Of a stretch of DNA of 64,000 bases, positions 58,024 through 64,000 are shown piece after piece (position 1 is the first letter of the stretch; each line of letters begins with the position of its first letter). Below the pieces are notes generated by a model. The model saw only the letters and a program-made list of their open reading frames with translations, had not been told where the DNA came from and ran no database searches. The translations under genes were made by a program, and so were the position numbers. The DNA is from Bryopsis sp. KO-2023 (taxonomy: Eukaryota > Chlorophyta > Ulvophyceae > Bryopsidales > Bryopsidaceae): positions 4,526,001-4,590,000 of the forward strand of contig BSYQ01000004.1 in the NCBI GenBank assembly GCA_030272585.1, written 5' to 3'.

Positions 58024-61000
58024 TCATTCCAGCAAGTCGATAAATTCTATTTTCCTTTTCTTTTTGGCCAAAACTTTGAACACCTCCACATCCAATCCTG
58101 CATTTCTCAGAGCCACGCACCATGCCCTCTGTTGATTGGACAGCTGGTCATTTGGGCCCTTCACTTCACTCAGCTTGGCAACCCTACTCACAGGATTCCA
58201 CAGCAGCAAGTCTGGCAGACCCCCTTTTTTAATACAGTTAAAAAAAAATGGTTAGAAAAAATGCAAAAGAAACAACCCCTCAGTTTCGATGACCATTTCC
58301 TGTTTTCCTTTCCAAGCATAACAAAAACACACTCATCAAAAACGCCCCCCTCTGTTTTACAACCCCCCCCCCCCCCTGCCCCCCAAAAAAAGTAACAATA
58401 AGCAAAAAAATTAACAAAAAAAGTAACCAAAGAAACATAGAAAAAACAAAAAAAAAACCAAAAAAAGAACAATGCAAGCAAACCTACCGGACCAACCCTG
58501 ACAATCTTCTGCAAGCAACTCACAAATTCCTGCTAATCCACCGGACCCCACGCATTCCACAATCTCCATCAGCTCCGACAAAGAATTCCGGGTCCAATTC
58601 ACACCACTGCAATTTTTTCCGTAGTTCGCCTTCCACACCGAACAGAGAACATCCCCTGCCTGTCCATTTCGGATTTTCTCCAGCTGCGTTTCGATGATCG
58701 TTTGTCTAGCTGGGTAAAAAGCATCCGTCGACAAATCCATAGGTTTGTTCTGGAAGCGGGTTCGAAAGACATCGTCGATGTCTGGGTTGGCAAAGGAAAA
58801 AAGACTCAGACAAGAAATACGAACAATCTTTCCTGCAATGCTTCCACCTAGTGATGCCCATCCATTCAAAAAAAAGAAAACAAAAATCTAAAAATAGAAC
58901 GTCACCCCCTGTTAGATTATCGATGATCCTATCAACTGAACAAACAAAAAACCTCGGACCCTGCAGGTCAGACAGGTTGGCAAGCTTCCAGAAAGTCAAA
59001 AAAGGGGGAAAACGGTTTCGGAGCTTTTGGATGTAAGACATGACTAAAAGCAGAATCGCTAGTAATCGCATGTCAGCCATACTGCAGTGAATTACCAACG
59101 CCATCCACCGTGTCTTACTTTTATTACTGTGAATACGGCGGTGGATTGCTTCTTTTTTCTTTTTTTTTCTACCTGCAAACAGAACATCCCACATGAGCAG
59201 GCCAAAGAGAGTGTTCCAGAATCCGTTTTCTGCATGGCATCCTTTCCAACCCCCCCAGTCTTTTCGCGCATAATGCTGGAGGGCCAATTCTTCCACGTTC
59301 ACCCGGCTGCCGTCCAACCCGATGAACCTAACGGGGAATTACTGTTTCATCATGACAGAGGTCACTGTAGCCGAAAAAAAAAAGAAAAAGAAAAAGAAAC
59401 GAGGGGGGAGGGGGGGGGTGGTAAAACCCTTCCCCCCCCCAACCCCCCCTTAAAACGCTGACCGCTGGACGTACTTGCTCTTCCCTATCGTCCCTTCCAA
59501 AGGGTTTGCAAAAATTCGAACCTCCGGAGGCTCACGTAGGACGGCACTTGCCCAGACCGGCTTCTTCCATCGCCTGGGCGGTTTCCCTAATCGGAGGATT
59601 CGACGCTGGATGGAATACCGGTCCCCATGTCTGACCCATGCATCGGCTAAACTGCTCTCGCACACCTGCCGACAAATCAAGCAGACAGAAATCTATAGTC
59701 CAGCAAACCGTCCAGCGAGATGGGAATGGAGCAAATAGACAAGCAACATGGACCAAGAAAAGCACTTTTGTGTGCAGTTTAACCTCATTCCGAAACAAGG
59801 AGTTCGAGAAGGGGGGGGGGAGTATAGCGGGCTGATCCAAATTAGATTCCGAATCGACACTGGGTTTCCCTCTGGTTTCTGGGAGTTCTGAAACTGACCA
59901 TGATGAAAACACATCACAAATCTGGAGACCTGGATGCATTTTTCCCCAGTGCTTTTCTTGGGGAAATCCAGGGGGGCGTGGGGGCGTTTGGTAATTGCCG
60001 ACCTTGAACAGAGGGCTTTAAATTTCCTATGTTATAACGCATCTGGGTTTCAATCTCGGCTATTTTGCATATATGCTCCAAAGACCTCTGCTTCTATTGC
60101 ATTCCTGCAAACTCCGCCCACCTCCAGAGCTTCGTTCGGTCGATTCAAACTGACCAGGTTGGTCGTCAGTCGATCCCACCACAACCCCCTCCGTGACGGG
60201 CAGCAATTTCCCCCCAACAAGCAGAAAAGCTTGTCCACCGCCTCCTCATGCCGGCCGTTTTTCTCCAAGAGGGAAACTCCGACGGTGGCCATCTTGACAT
60301 AAACCCATGCGCTGCAAAATCGGGCGAGAAATAACGGCTTCACTGGTGGTTTTCTGTTTTTTACTGGATTTGGGGGGTCGATTTGACCAGTTTTCGCCCC
60401 GGATTGCCAGTCCACCAGCTTGTGTCCACCCTCTTCAATGCATTTCCAAGCTGGCTGGAGGGCAGCCTTCCAAAAAAAAAAAAAATGGAACTGAAAACTC
60501 ATTAAGAAACGGAATATCTCTTTTTTTTATTGACCCATTCTTGGAACCAAAAACGGAAAAGAAAAAAGCGACCATTACATATCGCATATAAGTTGGTTCG
60601 GATTTTTTTTTTCTTGGGTTTATTTTATTTTTATTTTCTTATTCCGTTTATTACTGTTCAAATATACCTCCATCCCTGCATCGTCTTTACTCTCAACAGC
60701 TTCCTCCAATCGATGGGCGCTCTCCACAGCTAATTCATAATCCAGCAGGGCCTCTCGGCTGTCAAAAGCAGGGCGTTTCACCGAAAGGCAAAATTCAGGC
60801 CATTTCACGATGCCGATGTCTGCAGTGATGAAGCTGGTCATCGAGTGGGATTCGTTCAAAAAGTAAATTCTCTGGAATCGATCGGTGATGGTGCCGGCCT
60901 CCGGCAAAAGCCGAATAGCCGGTCCTGTGATTTCAGTGAGGAGGTCCAGCACCGATTGCCCCTGCAATAACATTTTTTTTTAAGTCAAGAAATTATTCCA

Positions 61001-61829
61001 GCCCAAGAACATGGCATGTGGAGGGCAATAATACTGCTGATTAAAAAAAACAAAAAACAAAACAAAACAAAACAAGGCCCTGGAAATGTGCAATGGGAGA
61101 AAAAACACAAAAACTGTTTTGACCTCTATTTTATGTTTCGATTGATTTGCTTCCCATCGCGTAGTTGTGACCAATTCATTGAGTGCGGTTGATCTGCTCT
61201 TCAACCAAAAACCAAGAAAAAAAACAACGAGCGATTTTCGTAGCATCGATATGCAACACCTTCGCTGAACGGACGGAGAGCGCCTTTTCAACCACCACCA
61301 GCATATCCGCTTTTCGCCCAGCTTTCCGATTCTTACAACCCAGGCCCATTCTCCCCATCAGCTCCTTCAAATCGCGCACACACATCAAACCCAACATCCC
61401 CTGCCACGCTTCCTTCATCGGCACCCCCTCATGTCTGACACAGAATCGCCCCCCAACCAATTCCTTCACGGCGGACTCCACATCGGAAACTTCTTCATAG
61501 GCGAACGAGCAGGTTCTGAACCAGGGCCCTTTCCTCATTAGCAATCGCAGGAACAGGCATTTGGAGGGTTTGGAGAGATGGAGGTAGGTTTTCAGAAAGG
61601 TGCGCTCCTGGTCATCCAGTAAATGGGAATCATGCTTTTGAATTGAATCTAGAATGGTGCCGAAATTGGCCTCCAGAGAATGTCCGAAAAGCTGCCGATG
61701 CCCGCTGCCGATTTCTGTTTGGGAATTCTGTGCCTGACAGAGAGACAAAAAGCTTAGATAAGGTGTCATTCCAGGGAGTCTTTTCCAGACAAGCAAAGCC
61801 CAGGGATGGATGAACGATGTCTGACTCAT
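58024..61829 (-). CDS. FAN1: FAN1, Fanconi-associated nuclease (SAP, TPR-like and VRR-NUC domains)
   Basis: Exons, phases consistent: 61829-61260, 60961-60668, 60466-60122, 59665-59475, 59327-59173, 58781-58488, 58223-58024; 682 residues. FAN1 is a structure-specific 5' nuclease and 5'-3' exonuclease acting in interstrand crosslink repair. In order: an N-terminal block with LRLLMRKGPWFRT, a SAP-like helix pair (LKELMGRMGLGCKNRKA), a helical TPR-like region (NGRHEEAVDKLFCLLGGNCC then RGLWWDRLTTNLVSLNR), and a C-terminal VRR-NUC domain. The VRR-NUC active site is intact: Glu500 (CHAENGFW), Asp621 (GLPDLLLWN), Glu636 and Lys638 (LSEVKGPND). The human protein is about 1017 residues; the missing part matches its N-terminal tail with the UBZ ubiquitin-binding finger. 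The start is uncertain: an exon at 62138-62118 (MKLMENS, donor gtgagt) spliced to an acceptor cacag before NSQTEIG also fits. Confidence 0.95.
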
Positions 61830-62138
61830 ATTTGTGTTGATTTCTGAAGGGTAGGAATCTTTTTGGGTGTCAAAATCCACTTTTAGTTTTGCCAGTTTTC
61901 CATAGAAAAACCTAGCTTTAGCACAAAAAAAAAAGAAAGAGAAGTTGGAGAGTAAAGGAGAAAAAAAAAACCTTGCCAAACCTTGAAGGAGCACTACCCA
62001 GAAAACAAATGATGCTTTTTTAATTCAGACAACGTGAAAAAACTTATTATTCCGAGGCGTCTACGTTCAGCCCCATTTCACGTAGTGCACGTGAAATGCT
62101 GGATGTTCAAGACTCACGCTATTTTCCATCAGTTTCAT

Positions 62139-62465
62139 AATGAGACCTCTTGGATGGGAAAAAAAAGGAAAACGATCCTGGCTAGTTGATCACCGCCTCC
62201 GCCCGCGCCCAATCCTCTCTCTCTCTCTTGCCCGTTATCGCCCCTCCTATCGAGTGATACGCCTGGGCTGACGCTTTTGGGAGTGAGAACGGAGCGTCTC
62301 AACGAAACTGGAAGACAGACCCACCGTACGGTGTCGTACATATCCAGAATCAGCGGGTTCCCCCGTCTGTCATCCGATTCGGAAAAATGGTCCTCCCACC
62401 CCTATTGAACGACAGCGACATTTGGTTTTCGCGAGCTCTTCGCGCCGTTGATAGTTGTTGGAGTG
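62139..62465. promoter_or_regulatory. Shared upstream region of FAN1 and LYRM4
   Basis: FAN1 (minus) and LYRM4 (plus) diverge here, 330-640 bp apart depending on which FAN1 start is right. A CT/GA-rich tract lies near 62212-62230 and an inverted pair ttcacgtagtgcacgtgaa at 62078-62096, just inside the region if the downstream FAN1 start is used. No named element can be assigned. Confidence 0.35.
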
Positions 62466-63113
62466 ATGCCTACGGCAGCTGACGTCCGTGCGTTGTACAG
62501 AGCGTTCCTGAGACAAGGTAGGAATGCGCCACACATCTTCGGGGTGTTTGGAGGTGGCGGCTTTGCGCTCTTCTGGTGCTTTGGTGCATGTTGATCGGGC
62601 GGTTTGGTGGACACTCACCGTTGGAGATTTTCTCTGTCGCAGGCGAACTGTTCCCCCAGTATAACATCAGAGAGTAAGTTGGATGTTGGATGGCCAAACT
62701 CGTAGGCATTTATTTTCTCCTTTTTTTTTAGTGCGTGCTTTCTTTCGGGATCGTTGGAGGGTTGAAATCGGCGGTGGTTCTCTTTCGAAATAATAGCTTG
62801 AATAGGTTTCATTCCCTGGGTATAGATACATTAAGCGACGTGCGCGTGAGGGATTCGAAGCGCAGAGGAAAACCACTCAGCCGGAGGCCATCGAAGCCGC
62901 TTGGAAAAAAGCTAAAGAAGACTTGGAAGTCGCGAAGCGCCAAGCGGTCGTTTACTCGCTCTTCTCTAGGCCGCAAAAGAGTGTTATGGTATGCTCGGCT
63001 CGATCGCTTCACTCGTCCTTTCATATCGTTACGATGACAAGAAAGCGTGAAAATTTCAATGCCTAGACTTTACTTTCTATTAGCTTGTGGAACGCAACCC
63101 TCTGTTTTCTTAA
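62466..63113 (+). CDS. LYRM4: LYRM4/ISD11, LYR-motif partner of the cysteine desulfurase NFS1
   Basis: Four exons fit in phase: 62466-62517, 62643-62673, 62826-62988, 63084-63113, giving 91 residues, the same length as human LYRM4. ISD11 binds and stabilises the mitochondrial cysteine desulfurase NFS1, with acyl carrier protein held by the LYR motif, in Fe-S cluster assembly. The LYR tripeptide is at residues 10-12 (VRALYRAFLRQ). It is followed by the YNIREYIKRRAREGF block, an Arg-rich pair of helices (AAWKKAKEDLEVAKRQAVV) and a short tail ending VERNPLFS, parallel in layout to the family. The last exon encodes only nine residues plus stop; its acceptor ctattag is plain but the phase is right. 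Confidence 0.93.
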
Positions 63114-64000
63114 AACGTTGAAGGGAAAAAAAGTGGTATGTGGGATGCTTACCTCATACCACATAGTGGAGATGAGCTGTGGCAACCCATTTTATGCTGG
63201 TTATGAAAACAACTGTGCAGTTTTGCCCTTTTCCAAAAAACTTTACAGAGCAGTTAGAGAGCTTATTCTGCTTATGCATTTTTCAGGACAATCGTTTGGC
63301 TTTCAGTTTTTGATTTGGTTACAGAGGTGCTTGATGTCCAGCCTGAAGCACCAATTCTGTAGAAAGAATTTACTGGAGGATTCGTTGAATGTCGCTTTTT
63401 GTCCATCATTCCAGAAAGTGGCTGATTTGTTTACACTCCCAGCTAAACCGGCTTGCAACACTTAGCAAATACCCTTAAGTAATCAACCATATCAGGTTCT
63501 GAGATTAAGAAAAATAGGAAAAACTTGCAGGTGGCGGTGGGAAAATGCGTTTTGAACCTCTTTTTTTTGTGTGTGTATCATCCAGGAACAAACCTCCCCC
63601 AAGTGAAGCAATTTTCCCATTCGAGTTCAAAAAGGTCCCACGGGTTGAGGGGGGAAAAACATAAAAAAGAGAAAGAGAGAGAGAGAGAACCTAGTGTCTG
63701 TGCTAGGTGAGCCTACATGGTTGCACTTTGCTTGGGTTGTTCATTTCTTCGTTACGCTGGGGTGTTGGTTTCACGGAGAGCCTCATTAAACCGCTCACAC
63801 TTCCAAAACAAGATATCGATAGGCAGTTGTCCTGGTGGTTTGAGGTCTTTTGGGCGTCTTACAGAGTCAAGCCGAGGGTTGAGTGTCGGAGCGTTGCTGG
63901 ACCATCAAAGAAGTGGAAAAGAAGCTTCCTTCGTGGGCAGAGCTGAGAGTCACGAGAAAGGGGGTGTCGGAGAAATATCGACAGAAGAAATCGAAATCGA
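63114..64000 (+). other. 3' flank of LYRM4, nothing assigned
   Basis: A 126-codon frame at 63085-63465 overlaps the last LYRM4 exon in another phase and has no domain character. A GA tract lies near 63667-63689. A basic open frame (EKYRQKKSKS) runs off the window end and could begin another gene. Confidence 0.4.

Noticed and set aside
57733-58395. 220-codon plus-strand frame across the FAN1 3' end
   Set aside because: It is antisense to the last FAN1 exon and otherwise consists of A- and C-run translation.
63085-63465. 126-codon frame after LYRM4
   Set aside because: It overlaps the last LYRM4 exon in another phase and shows no domain or splice support.

Overview
The window is nuclear DNA of an intron-rich eukaryote. 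Protein-coding signal comes in short exons joined by GT-AG introns, and most acceptors follow a long T tract. Reading phases carry across the junctions, so most genes can be rebuilt exon by exon. A helicase-associated (HA) repeat protein and a WDR90/POC16-type centriole protein together suggest a unicellular, flagellated alga or related protist. The lineage cannot be fixed from the sequence alone.

Layout, left to right. (1) 58-995 (+): 3' end of a FIRRM/FLIP-like gene. (2) 2706-4350 (+): a small two-helix membrane protein whose first intron carries a triple repeat, a GC hairpin and a perfect 64-bp palindrome. (3) About 4850-11570: repeat-rich and gene-poor, with a 170-bp array (about 14 copies), a 138-bp array (about 12 copies), diverged copies of a longer repeat and a duplicated hairpin segment. 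(4) 13680-21602 (-): V-ATPase subunit H, a DTWD1-type tRNA modification enzyme and an unrecognised helical protein with a basic tail. (5) 21922-24950 (+): the HA-repeat protein, divergent from the previous gene. (6) 28711-31665 (-): an unrecognised multi-exon gene. (7) 34374-46439 (+): a complete WDR90/POC16 homologue in 25 exons. (8) 46870-48698 (+): a proline-rich gene with one unresolved junction. (9) 49720-52997 (+): a kinase-fold protein lacking catalytic residues. (10) 53550-57089 (-): a NIPA-type magnesium transporter. (11) 58024-61829 (-): FAN1 nuclease. (12) 62466-63113 (+): LYRM4/ISD11, divergent from FAN1.

The genes do not form one pathway. Several are housekeeping: vacuolar acidification, tRNA modification, Mg2+ transport and Fe-S cluster assembly. 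Two concern DNA repair (the FIRRM-like gene and FAN1) and one concerns centrioles or cilia (WDR90). Introns are long and full of A/T homopolymers through most of the window. From about 42.7 to 52.9 kb they become shorter and the sequence less A/T-rich, which looks like a compositional boundary.

The observations most worth following are the degenerate kinase next to WDR90, the two tandem arrays with their shared diverged flanks, the duplicated hairpin that pairs fully on only one strand, the perfect palindrome, and three multi-exon genes with no recognisable family.
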